8,818 bases of DNA, taken from contig CAJTWQ010000060.1 in assembly GCA_910579835.1 (NCBI GenBank), positions 364 through 9,181 on the forward strand, given 5' to 3'. Positions 1 to 6,504 of this stretch are shown here, in pieces. Source of the stretch: an uncultured Ruminococcus sp. (GTDB lineage: Bacteria > Bacillota > Clostridia > Oscillospirales > Ruminococcaceae). Position numbers and translations under genes: made by a program. The notes beneath the pieces are model-generated. The model was given only the letters and a program-made list of their open reading frames with translations, made no database searches and was not told where the DNA came from. Every line of letters starts with the position of its first letter. The first letter of the stretch is position 1.

Positions 1-1
1 A

Positions 2-1045
2 TTTCCGAAAGCTATTCTCCACAATCATAGGAGTCTTGTTCATTCTGCAGCTGTAGAGCAGAATCACCACAGTCAGACTCGCAAGGATGTATTTCTCTGC
101 ATTCCTCCACTTTACCATACAGGAGCAAAAATGCACTGGTTCGGCAGTTTACAGTCCGGGAGCAAGGCTGTTCTTCTTAAAGGTGTAAAGCCTAAATCTA
201 TTCTGGAGACGGTTTCTAATGAGGGCTGTACCATTGTCTGGCTTCTTGTGCCGTGGGCACAGGATATTCTGGATGCAATTGACAGAGGTGAAATCGATCC
301 TGCCGATTACCAGCTTTCACAGTGGAGACTTATGCATATTGGGGCTCAGCCTGTTCCACCGTCGCTTATTGCTCGCTGGAAGAAGATTTTCCCTGATCAC
401 CTTTACGATACAAACTATGGTCTCAGTGAGTCTATAGGACCGGGATGCGTTCATCTGGGTGTTGAGAATATACATAAGGTCGGCGCTATAGGCAAGGCGG
501 GATTTGGTTGGGATGTCAAGATTGCCGATGAAAACGGAAACAGCGTTGAAAAGGGACAAGTCGGAGAGCTTTATGTAAAAGGTCCTGGTGTTATGAAGTG
601 TTATTATCGTGATGAAAAGGCAACGTTAGAGACGCTGAAAGACGGCTGGCTTCTGACCGGAGATATGGCGCAGGAGGATGAAGATGGTTTCATTTATCTG
701 GTGGATCGCAAAAAGGATGTAATTATAAGCGGCGGTGAAAATATTTATCCTGTTCAAATTGAGGATTTTCTTCGGTCACATCCGGCTGTTAAGGATGCGG
801 CTGTTATCGGACTGCCTGATAAACGTCTTGGAGAGATCGCAGCGGCAATTATTTCTATTAAAGAGAACTGTACCTGTAATGAGAAAGAAATTGACGAATT
901 CTGTCAGAAATTGCCCAGATACAAAAGACCTCATAAGATTATTTTTGCAGATGTTCCCAGAAATCCCACAGGAAAGATAGAAAAACCGAAGCTACGTGAG
1001 ACATATTGTGGCGAAAGTCTTGTTGCAGCGCAAATCAAGAATTGA
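2..1045 (+). CDS. AMP-forming acyl-CoA synthetase (ANL superfamily), 5' end missing
   Basis: The frame is open from base 2, so the ATG at 131 is an internal Met and the true start lies upstream of the window. About 347 residues are visible of a family that usually runs 500-520. ANL enzymes activate a carboxylate with ATP to an acyl-AMP and then transfer it to CoA. Visible motifs, numbered from base 2: PKA at the edge of the phosphate-binding loop, YGLSES near 139 (A5), TGD near 219 (A7), then DRKKDVIISGGENIYP (hinge and A8), and NPTGKIEKPKL near the end with the catalytic Lys at about 325 (A10). The adenylation core and C-terminal lid are therefore intact. Substrate cannot be told from the fragment; medium/long-chain fatty acid or an aryl acid are both possible. 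It ends with TGA and is followed by a new promoter, so it is probably a separate transcription unit from pgk. Confidence 0.9.
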   Translation, partial: FPKAILHNHRSLVHSAAVEQNHHSQTRKDVFLCIPPLYHTGAKMHWFGSLQSGSKAVLLKGVKPKSILETVSNEGCTIVWLLVPWAQDILDAIDRGEIDPADYQLSQWRLMHIGAQPVPPSLIARWKKIFPDHLYDTNYGLSESIGPGCVHLGVENIHKVGAIGKAGFGWDVKIADENGNSVEKGQVGELYVKGPGVMKCYYRDEKATLETLKDGWLLTGDMAQEDEDGFIYLVDRKKDVIISGGENIYPVQIEDFLRSHPAVKDAAVIGLPDKRLGEIAAAIISIKENCTCNEKEIDEFCQKLPRYKRPHKIIFADVPRNPTGKIEKPKLRETYCGESLVAAQIKN

Positions 1046-1064
1046 TTTTTAATTGAATCAATTC
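1039..1064 (+). terminator. Weak AT-rich inverted repeat at the end of the acyl-CoA synthetase gene
   Basis: Nine bases at 1039-1047 pair perfectly with 1056-1064 around an 8-base loop. The stem overlaps the stop codon and is low in GC. It is followed by a run of A, not T, on the + strand, so it is a poor intrinsic terminator for the upstream gene. Confidence 0.25.
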
Positions 1065-1106
1065 AAAAAATCTTATGTTTTGGTAAGGAAAATTTTACAA
1101 AAGGAC

Positions 1107-1135
1107 TTGAAATAATTTTAAAAATGGTGTAAAAT
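1107..1135 (+). promoter_or_regulatory. SigA-type promoter for the pgk block
   Basis: A -35 box TTGAAA at 1107-1112 and a -10 box TAAAAT at 1130-1135 are separated by exactly 17 bases. Transcription would start near 1142, giving a 5' leader of about 90 bases before pgk. It is the only convincing promoter I see upstream of pgk, tpiA and gpmI, so it could drive all three. Confidence 0.7.
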
Positions 1136-1214
1136 AGTAATGTAAGCTGTTATAGTTTTAACAACGGATGTCAGCTTTGGGCATTCGCAAGGCGTAACAG
1201 CGCATCATAAAACG

Positions 1215-1220
1215 AAAGGA
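1215..1220 (+). promoter_or_regulatory. Ribosome binding site of pgk
   Basis: AAAGGA sits 10 bases before the ATG at 1231. The spacing is a little long but nothing better is present. Confidence 0.6.
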
Positions 1221-1230
1221 TGTCATACCA

Positions 1231-2451
1231 ATGGCAGGATTAAACAAGGTTACAGTAGAAGATATTAACGTTAAGGGAAGAAAGGTTCTCGTAAGAGTTG
1301 ACTTCAATGTCCCGCTTAAAGACGGCGTGATTACAAACGACAACAGAATTCAGGCAGCTCTTCCCACTATTAACAAACTTGTTGAGAACGGTGCAAAGGT
1401 AGTTCTCTGCTCACATCTTGGCAAGCCTAAGAATGGTCCGGAAGCTAAGTTTTCTCTTGCTCCCGCTGCTGCAAGACTTGCTGAACTTGTAAACACAAAA
1501 GTTACTTTTGCTGCTGACGATACAGTAGTCGGAGACAACGCTAAGAAAGCTGTTGCTGAAATGGCTGACGGTGAAATTGTTGTTCTTGAAAATACAAGAT
1601 TCCGCGGTTCTGAAGAAACGAAAAACGGCGAGGAGTTCTCAAAGGAACTTGCAGATCTCGTTGACGGCGAAGCATTCGTTATGGACGCTTTCGGCAGCGC
1701 TCACCGTGCTCACGCATCCACAGCAGGCGTTACAAAGTTTGTTAAGGAAACAGCGGTAGGATATCTCATGCAGAAAGAGATTCAGTATCTTGGCAATGCT
1801 GTTGAAGTTCCTGAAAGACCTTTTGTCGCTATTCTCGGTGGTGCCAAGGTTGCTGATAAGCTCAATGTAATCTCAAATCTCCTTGAAAAGTGCGATACAC
1901 TTATCATTGGCGGCGGTATGGCTTATACATTTATAAAGGCTAACGGCGGTTCTATCGGTATGTCTCTTGTTGACGATGAGAAGCTTGACTACTGTAAGGA
2001 AATGCTGGCTAAGGCTGAATCCCTCGGCAAGAAGATCCTTCTCCCTGTTGATACTACAGTAGCAGCTTCTTTCCCTGATCCTATCGACACTGAGATCACT
2101 GTTGAGAACGTTGATTCCGACAAGATCCCTGCTGATAAAATGGGTCTTGATATTGGCGAAAAGACACAGGAAATCTTCGCTGAGGCAGTAAAGACAGCTA
2201 AGACTGTTGTATGGAACGGTCCTATGGGCGTATTTGAGAATCCTACTCTTGCAAAGGGCACTATCGCTGTAGCTAAAGCTCTTGCAGAGACAGATGCTAC
2301 AACTATCATCGGCGGCGGTGATTCGGCAGCAGCAGTTATGCAGCTCGGATTTGCTGACAAGATGAGCCACATTTCCACAGGCGGCGGCGCATCTCTTGAA
2401 TATCTTGAGGGCAAGGTTCTTCCCGGCGTTGCAGCTATCGCTGAAAAGTAA
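1231..2451 (+). CDS. pgk: Phosphoglycerate kinase
   Basis: This cytosolic glycolytic enzyme transfers the acyl phosphate of 1,3-bisphosphoglycerate to ADP, giving ATP and 3-phosphoglycerate. The 406-residue product is near the usual bacterial length of about 395-400. Motifs seen: RVDFNVP at 22-28 and SHLGKPK at 61-67 (substrate-binding Arg and His regions), NTRF, DAFGSAHRAHAST, the hinge-region GGAKVADK, WNGPMG starting at 328, the nucleotide-loop GGGDS at 361-365, and STGGGASLEYL near the end. The ATG at 1231 is supported by AAAGGA at 1215-1220, 10 bases upstream, and by alignment of the N-terminus to the family. It is first in the block with tpiA and gpmI; gap is not in the window. Codon use is strongly biased, as expected for a highly expressed gene. 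Confidence 0.98.
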   Translation: MAGLNKVTVEDINVKGRKVLVRVDFNVPLKDGVITNDNRIQAALPTINKLVENGAKVVLCSHLGKPKNGPEAKFSLAPAAARLAELVNTKVTFAADDTVVGDNAKKAVAEMADGEIVVLENTRFRGSEETKNGEEFSKELADLVDGEAFVMDAFGSAHRAHASTAGVTKFVKETAVGYLMQKEIQYLGNAVEVPERPFVAILGGAKVADKLNVISNLLEKCDTLIIGGGMAYTFIKANGGSIGMSLVDDEKLDYCKEMLAKAESLGKKILLPVDTTVAASFPDPIDTEITVENVDSDKIPADKMGLDIGEKTQEIFAEAVKTAKTVVWNGPMGVFENPTLAKGTIAVAKALAETDATTIIGGGDSAAAVMQLGFADKMSHISTGGGASLEYLEGKVLPGVAAIAEK

Positions 2452-2465
2452 TTCAATAAATCAAT

Positions 2466-2489
2466 AGGGCGGGTAGGAATATTCGCCCT
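2466..2489 (+). terminator. Hairpin after pgk, possible attenuating terminator
   Basis: Bases 2466-2475 pair with 2480-2489 over ten positions (six Watson-Crick at the base, two G-U, two A-U) around the tetraloop GGAA, beginning 15 bases after the pgk stop codon. The following bases, TTGTTCTG, are T-rich but interrupted, so termination is probably partial. An equally good reading is a 3' stabilising or processing hairpin that would make pgk mRNA more abundant than the distal genes. Confidence 0.55.
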
Positions 2490-2513
2490 TGTTCTGATGT
2501 GAAAGAAAAGTTT

Positions 2514-2732
2514 ATGGGACTCTTAAAGAAAGTGCTTTATAGGCTTGCCGTAACGAGTTAGGAGCTTCAGCATCTCTATGCGGAGAAAGAACTTTGTAAC
2601 GAGTATATTGATGCAGTAATTGCTTTTCAGAAAAAAACTTCATCTGGCGGCTACAATGGATGCAATAACAGCGTTGTCAATAAAAAGGGCGGATGCAATA
2701 AGAAATCCGGTCAATGTAGTGACGAAAAATAA
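2514..2732 (+). pseudogene. Small Cys/Asn/Gly/Lys-rich reading frame interrupted by an amber codon
   Basis: Most of the 312-base gap between pgk and tpiA reads as one frame of 72 codons from ATG 2514 to TAA 2730-2732, cut by a single TAG at 2559-2561 (codon 16). The part before the stop reads MGLLKKVLYRLAVTS, a basic and hydrophobic start. The part after continues for 56 codons without a stop or an in-frame ATG, through ELQHLYAEKELCNEYIDAV into a tail with CNNS, GGCNKK and GQCSDEK. The frame after the stop contains four Cys. The tail contains an 11-base direct repeat (2658-2668 and 2691-2701, 33 bases apart, in frame). Codon choice resembles the neighbours. I see no strong Shine-Dalgarno before 2514; a GTG at 2499 is in the same frame. 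I do not recognise the family. It is most likely a decayed gene, a sequencing error, or, less likely, a conserved accident. Confidence 0.5.
2658..2701 (+). repeat. Pair of 11-base direct repeats
   Basis: GGATGCAATAA occurs at 2658-2668 and 2691-2701. The 33-base offset is 11 codons, so in the interrupted small frame both copies encode a Gly-Cys-Asn unit. This fits a small internal protein repeat better than a DNA-binding site. Confidence 0.5.
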
Positions 2733-2748
2733 AGTTAATTATATTAAA

Positions 2749-2754
2749 AAGGAG
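2749..2754 (+). promoter_or_regulatory. Ribosome binding site deciding the tpiA start
   Basis: AAGGAG lies 9 bases before ATG 2764. It selects that start over the in-frame ATG at 2620, which would add 48 residues unlike any triosephosphate isomerase. Confidence 0.85.
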
Positions 2755-2763
2755 AAATTTTTC

Positions 2764-3540
2764 ATGAATAAATCAACAAGAAAGGCAATTATTGCCGGAA
2801 ACTGGAAAATGAACAAGACAAGACCTGAGGCTAAGGAGCTTCTTGAAGCTATCAAGCCCCTTGTAGCAAACGCAGAGGGAAACGTTGAGGTTATTGCCTG
2901 TGTTCCTTTCACAAACCTGGAAACTGCTATCAATGCCACGTCAGGTTCTAACGTTAAGATCGGTGCGGAGAATGTTCACTTTAAAAAGAGCGGAGCTTTC
3001 ACTGGTGAAATTTCGGCAGATATGCTCACAGAGCTTGGGGTTGAGTACGTTGTTATCGGTCACAGCGAGAGACGTCAGTATTTTGGCGAAACAGACGAGA
3101 CGGTAAACAAGAGAACTCTTGCTGCTCTCAATGCAGGTCTTAAGCCTATTGTATGTGTTGGCGAATTGAAATGGGAGCGTGAGTGTAACATTACTGAGGA
3201 AGTTATCGCACGCCAGATTAAGCTTGATCTTTGGTCTGTAACTGCTGAACAAGTAAAGAACGTCGTTATCGCTTACGAGCCAGTATGGGCTATTGGAACA
3301 GGTCTTACAGCTACTCCCGATCAGGCTGAGGAGGTTTGCGGATTCATCCGTGCGCAGCTTGCTAAGATCTACGATCAGGTAACTGCCGATGCTGTAACAA
3401 TTCAGTACGGCGGCTCTATGAACGCAGGCAATGCAGCAGAGCTTCTTGCAAAGCCAAATATTGACGGAGGTCTCATCGGCGGTGCTTCTCTTAAGGCGGA
3501 TGATTTCAATACTATCGTTCAGGCTGCTGTAAACGGCTGA
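2764..3540 (+). CDS. tpiA: Triosephosphate isomerase
   Basis: This cytosolic enzyme interconverts dihydroxyacetone phosphate and glyceraldehyde 3-phosphate. The 258-residue product matches the family's usual length of about 250. Catalytic residues are all in place: Lys15 in GNWKMN, His100 in GHSERR, Glu172 in AYEPVWAIGTG, followed by the phosphate-gripping loop, QYGGSMN and GGASL. The start at 2764 is chosen because it is preceded by a good AAGGAG and puts the GNWKMN motif at the usual distance from the N-terminus. A mildly unusual feature is the segment GELKWERECNIT, where most relatives have a GExLxxREAGxT pattern; the Arg and Glu are kept. It lies between pgk and gpmI and probably shares their transcript. 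Confidence 0.97.
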   Translation: MNKSTRKAIIAGNWKMNKTRPEAKELLEAIKPLVANAEGNVEVIACVPFTNLETAINATSGSNVKIGAENVHFKKSGAFTGEISADMLTELGVEYVVIGHSERRQYFGETDETVNKRTLAALNAGLKPIVCVGELKWERECNITEEVIARQIKLDLWSVTAEQVKNVVIAYEPVWAIGTGLTATPDQAEEVCGFIRAQLAKIYDQVTADAVTIQYGGSMNAGNAAELLAKPNIDGGLIGGASLKADDFNTIVQAAVNG

Positions 3541-3544
3541 GAAA

Positions 3545-3880
3545 ATGATACTGCGTATTGATTATGAGGTTTTAGCCATACACGCATAAAAAGTCTTCGA
3601 TCCATATTCTTATCAGATTTTTCCGGAGGATTCTGTTGGTCGCAGCGAAAATCCTAAATTAATTGACAGTAAGATCAAAAAACGTTTTGCTGGTCTTACG
3701 AATGAGGAATTTTGGAATTTATTCTGGGAGACTTTTGACGATGGCGGAGAAATTCTCTGCTATTTTGAACGCCTTGAAAATAATCATGTGCTCGAAATGA
3801 TTACGGAATGGTGTGATGAAAACAGCATTCCGTATTACATTGATAAATCGGACAGTTTTTTGCTTAGACTGTTGTCATAA
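3545..3880 (+). pseudogene. Small acidic reading frame interrupted by an ochre codon
   Basis: The 366-base gap between tpiA and gpmI is almost filled by one frame of 111 codons, from ATG 3545 (4 bases after the tpiA stop) to TAA 3878-3880. It is cut by a single TAA at 3587-3589, codon 15. Before the stop it reads MILRIDYEVLAIHA. After it come 96 codons free of stops, including KVFDPYSYQIFPEDS, LTNEEFWNLFWETFDDGG and MITEWCDENSIPYY. The composition is acidic, rich in Phe, Trp and Tyr, and looks like a small globular alpha/beta protein, not random translation. There is no ATG, GTG or TTG soon after the stop that would restore a long product; the first GTG and ATG are near 3787 and 3797. I do not recognise the family. 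A T-to-A change at 3587 would make the codon Lys. Best read as a recently broken gene or a base error. Confidence 0.55.
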
Positions 3881-3906
3881 AAATCTAATTTGAAAGGGTT
3901 TTAATA

Positions 3907-5424
3907 ATGTCAAAAAAACCTGTAGCGCTTATAATCATGGATGGATTCGGCTACAATCCGGAAGATTACGGCAATGCTATTACTGCCGCTAAAACACCTA
4001 ATATCGACAAATACATGAAAGGTCCCCATACTCTTATCGGAGCGAGTGGACTTGATGTTGGACTTCCCGACGGTCAAATGGGCAACTCTGAGGTAGGTCA
4101 TACCAATATCGGCGCAGGACGTATCGTTTACCAAATGCTGGTGAAGATCTCCAAGGAAATCAAGGATGGTACATTCTTTGACAATAAGGCTATTCTTGAC
4201 GCAATGACGAATTGTAAAAAGAAGGCTTCAGCTCTTCATCTTATGGGACTTCTCTCTCCCGGCGGCGTACACAGCCACATGGAGCATCTTTTCGGTATCG
4301 TGGAAATGGCAAAGAAGAACGGTCTTGAAAAGGTGTATATCCATGCATTCCTTGACGGACGTGACGTTCCGCCATCTTCAGCGGCTGAATATATGGAAGA
4401 AACCGTGGCGGAACTTAACAAGATCGGTCTCGGAAAGATCGCAACTATCAGCGGACGTTTCTATGCAATGGACCGTGACAATGCATGGGATCGTGTAGAA
4501 AAGGCTTACGCTGCTCTTGTTTACGGCGATGGCGTTCAGAAAACTGATCCGGTACAGGCAATCAGGAATTCCTATGAAAATGAGATTACGGACGAATTCA
4601 TGCTTCCTACTGTAATTGACGGGGGGGCGCAGATAAAAGCGGATGACAGCGTGATTTTCTTCAATTTCCGTCCTGACCGTGCAAGACAGATAACAAGAGC
4701 TTTTGTTGATCCAGACTTTACAGGATTTACAAGAAAGAATGGCTTCTTTCCCGTTAAGTTCGTCTGTATGGCTCAGTATGATGCTTCTATGCCTAACGTT
4801 TCCGTTGCATATCCTCCAGAGCAGCTTACTATGACAATGGGTGAATATCTCAGTAAATCAGGAAAAACACAGCTTCGTATTGCTGAGACACAGAAGTACG
4901 CTCATGTTACTTTCTTCTTCAACGGAGGTGAGGAAAAGCAGTTTGAAGGCGAGGACAGAATCCTTATAAAGTCTCCTGATGTAGCAACATTTGACATGAA
5001 GCCTGAAATGAGCGCTTATGAGGTCTGTGATGCAGTTGTTGATGCGATCAGCAATGATAAATATGATGTAATTATCCTGAACTATGCAAACTGTGATATG
5101 GTTGGACATACAGGTATTTTTGATGCCGCTGTAAAAGCTGTCGAGGCTGTTGACGAGTGCGTTGGACGTATGGTTGAAGCTATTCTTGCCAAGGGCGGCG
5201 CAGCACTGATTACAGCCGACCACGGTAATGCAGACAAAATGTATGAGCCTGATGGCAGTCCGTTTACCGCGCATACAACAAATCCTGTTCCCCTTATTGC
5301 CGTTGGCGTTGAGGCACAGCTTCGTGACTGCGGCGTTCTTGCTGATCTTGCCCCTACAATGCTTGATATTATGGAACTTCCTCAGCCTGCTGAAATGACG
5401 GGAAAGTCGCTTCTTATCAGATAA
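3907..5424 (+). CDS. gpmI: 2,3-bisphosphoglycerate-independent phosphoglycerate mutase
   Basis: This cytosolic enzyme interconverts 3- and 2-phosphoglycerate through a phosphoserine intermediate, using two divalent metals, usually manganese. The 505-residue product has the family's usual length. It belongs to the alkaline-phosphatase fold. Metal and catalytic residues seen: Asp12 in IIMDGFG, the nucleophile Ser61 in GNSEVGH, HAFLDGRDVPP and SGRFYAMDRD in the inserted transferase domain, NFRPDRARQ, NYANCDMVGHTG (Asp and His ligands), ITADHGNAD (Asp and His ligands) and FTAHTTNPVPLI (His ligand). AAAGGG at 3893-3898 is 8 bases before the ATG. It is third in the glycolytic series after pgk and tpiA. 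A run of seven G at 4621-4627 within the gene leaves the frame intact. Confidence 0.97.
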   Translation: MSKKPVALIIMDGFGYNPEDYGNAITAAKTPNIDKYMKGPHTLIGASGLDVGLPDGQMGNSEVGHTNIGAGRIVYQMLVKISKEIKDGTFFDNKAILDAMTNCKKKASALHLMGLLSPGGVHSHMEHLFGIVEMAKKNGLEKVYIHAFLDGRDVPPSSAAEYMEETVAELNKIGLGKIATISGRFYAMDRDNAWDRVEKAYAALVYGDGVQKTDPVQAIRNSYENEITDEFMLPTVIDGGAQIKADDSVIFFNFRPDRARQITRAFVDPDFTGFTRKNGFFPVKFVCMAQYDASMPNVSVAYPPEQLTMTMGEYLSKSGKTQLRIAETQKYAHVTFFFNGGEEKQFEGEDRILIKSPDVATFDMKPEMSAYEVCDAVVDAISNDKYDVIILNYANCDMVGHTGIFDAAVKAVEAVDECVGRMVEAILAKGGAALITADHGNADKMYEPDGSPFTAHTTNPVPLIAVGVEAQLRDCGVLADLAPTMLDIMELPQPAEMTGKSLLIR

Positions 5425-5431
5425 AATCTAC

Positions 5432-5455
5432 AGATGCCGGCGTTTGTCGGCATTT
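5432..5455 (+). terminator. Hairpin after gpmI
   Basis: Bases 5432-5441 pair with 5446-5455 (ten pairs, two of them G-U, with a GC-rich middle) around a four-base loop GTTT, starting 8 bases after the gpmI stop. The tail TTTCCTATT is only moderately T-rich if the stem is shortened by two pairs. It is a plausible terminator for the glycolytic block, but apbE starts 15 bases later with no promoter of its own that I can see, so read-through is likely. Confidence 0.6.
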
Positions 5456-5469
5456 CCTATTAAAAGTGT

Positions 5470-6504
5470 ATGAGTTTAAAAAAAATTTCTATTTGTTTAA
5501 TGAGCCTTATTATTTTGACAGGCTGCGGAAAACGCAGTGTCTCGTCGTCAGCAGAGATTGTATCTGACCGTAATGTTTTTGCAATGGATACCTTTATGAC
5601 AATGCGTGCTTATGGAAGAAGCGGCGAAAATGCTCTTGAAAAGGCTGAAAACAGAATTCATGAACTGGAAGCGCTGCTTTCAGTTACTGCTGAAGGCAGT
5701 GATATACAGCGTATCAATAATTCCGGCGGCGTTCCTGTGGAGGTATCGTCTGAGACTGGGGAGGTTATCAGTGAAGCTGTTAAAATCGGAAACGAGACAA
5801 ACGGCGCACTGGATATAACAATGTACAGTGTGCTCCGTGCCTGGGGGTTTACAGAAGATGAGTTTCGTATTCCGGAAGAAGCTGAGATTGCCGGTCTACT
5901 TGAAAAAGTGGATTACAGCCGAGTTTCAATAGATGGACGGACAGTTGCGCTTCCGGATGAATATCAGCTTGATCTTGGAGCTTTGGCGAAAGGATATACA
6001 TCGGATAAAGTGATTGAAACGCTCAAGAAAAACGGAGTAGAATCGGCAGTTATCAGTCTTGGCGGGAATGTTCAGACATTGGGTGAGAAGCCTGACGGAA
6101 CCAAATGGAATATAGCTGTGAGAAACCCGTTTTTTCCTGAAACCGATATGTGCATTCTGCAAACAGGCGAGACAGCTGTAATTACCTCAGGCAACTATGA
6201 ACGCTTTTTCATAGGAGAAAACGGCCGAAAATACTGGCATATTCTCGACCCGGACAATGGATATCCAGCAGAAAATGGAGTGGTTTCTGTAACGGTAATT
6301 GGAAAAAGCGGGCTTTACTGTGATGCCCTGTCAACTGCTCTTTTTGTCATGGGAAAGGATAGGGCAGTTGAGTTCTGGATGGAAAAGCAGGATTTTGATA
6401 TGATACTGGTGACTTATACGCAGGAAATACTGTATACAAAAGGTATAAAAAGTGGCTTTACAAACCTTACTGAGATGCATTCGGAGGTGATTGGCTATGA
6501 CTAA
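5470..6504 (+). CDS. apbE: ApbE-family FAD:protein FMN transferase, lipoprotein
   Basis: ApbE enzymes cut FAD and attach the FMN part to a Ser or Thr of extracytosolic redox proteins, using Mg2+. The 344-residue product begins with a lipoprotein signal peptide: basic MSLKK, a hydrophobic core and the lipobox LTGC with Cys19 as the lipidation site. It therefore should act on the outer face of the membrane. Family motifs: AMDTFMTMRAYG near 40, DITMYSVLRAWGF near 120, LDLGALAKGY at 167-176, SLGGN near 197, TSGNYERFF from 239, HILDPDNGYP at 257-266, and the metal-binding Asp285 in CDALSTALFVMG. Start context is weak (no clear Shine-Dalgarno), but the signal peptide supports it. It overlaps the next gene by 8 bases. 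No obvious FMN-binding substrate protein lies in the window. Confidence 0.94.
   Translation: MSLKKISICLMSLIILTGCGKRSVSSSAEIVSDRNVFAMDTFMTMRAYGRSGENALEKAENRIHELEALLSVTAEGSDIQRINNSGGVPVEVSSETGEVISEAVKIGNETNGALDITMYSVLRAWGFTEDEFRIPEEAEIAGLLEKVDYSRVSIDGRTVALPDEYQLDLGALAKGYTSDKVIETLKKNGVESAVISLGGNVQTLGEKPDGTKWNIAVRNPFFPETDMCILQTGETAVITSGNYERFFIGENGRKYWHILDPDNGYPAENGVVSVTVIGKSGLYCDALSTALFVMGKDRAVEFWMEKQDFDMILVTYTQEILYTKGIKSGFTNLTEMHSEVIGYD
6483..6490 (+). promoter_or_regulatory. Ribosome binding site inside apbE for the NusG_II gene
   Basis: GGAGGTGA is a near-perfect anti-16S match located 6 bases before ATG 6497. It rules out the TTG at 6491, which would leave no spacing, as the start. Confidence 0.85.

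Noticed and set aside
1142..1230. Riboswitch or T-box in the pgk leader
   Set aside because: Only short stems of four to five pairs are visible in the 90-base leader and no conserved motif is recognised.
1873..2456. Long antisense open frames opposite pgk (1873-2370 and 1989-2456 on the - strand)
   Set aside because: They lie entirely within a strongly biased, highly conserved gene, have no supporting Shine-Dalgarno or recognisable motif, and are the usual mirror of biased codon use.
2559..2561. TAG in the small frame read as a sense codon (pyrrolysine or suppression)
   Set aside because: TAG is used as an ordinary stop by the Gx gene at 7368-7370, and no pyl genes or suppressor tRNA are in the window. 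One codon is not enough evidence.
2620..2763. Upstream in-frame ATG at 2620 as the tpiA start
   Set aside because: It would add 48 residues before the normal N-terminus, and the AAGGAG at 2749-2754 clearly serves ATG 2764.
3625..3638. GGAGGA followed by TTG as a start for the remaining part of the interrupted frame after tpiA
   Set aside because: The TTG at 3636 is in a different frame from the 3545-3880 reading frame, which has no start codon at suitable spacing.
4621..4627. Run of seven G in gpmI as a slippage or frameshift site
   Set aside because: The frame continues intact through all conserved downstream motifs and nothing suggests a functional alternative product.
6491..6496. TTG 6491 as start of the NusG_II protein
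   Set aside because: It directly abuts the GGAGGTGA site; ATG 6497 has proper spacing.
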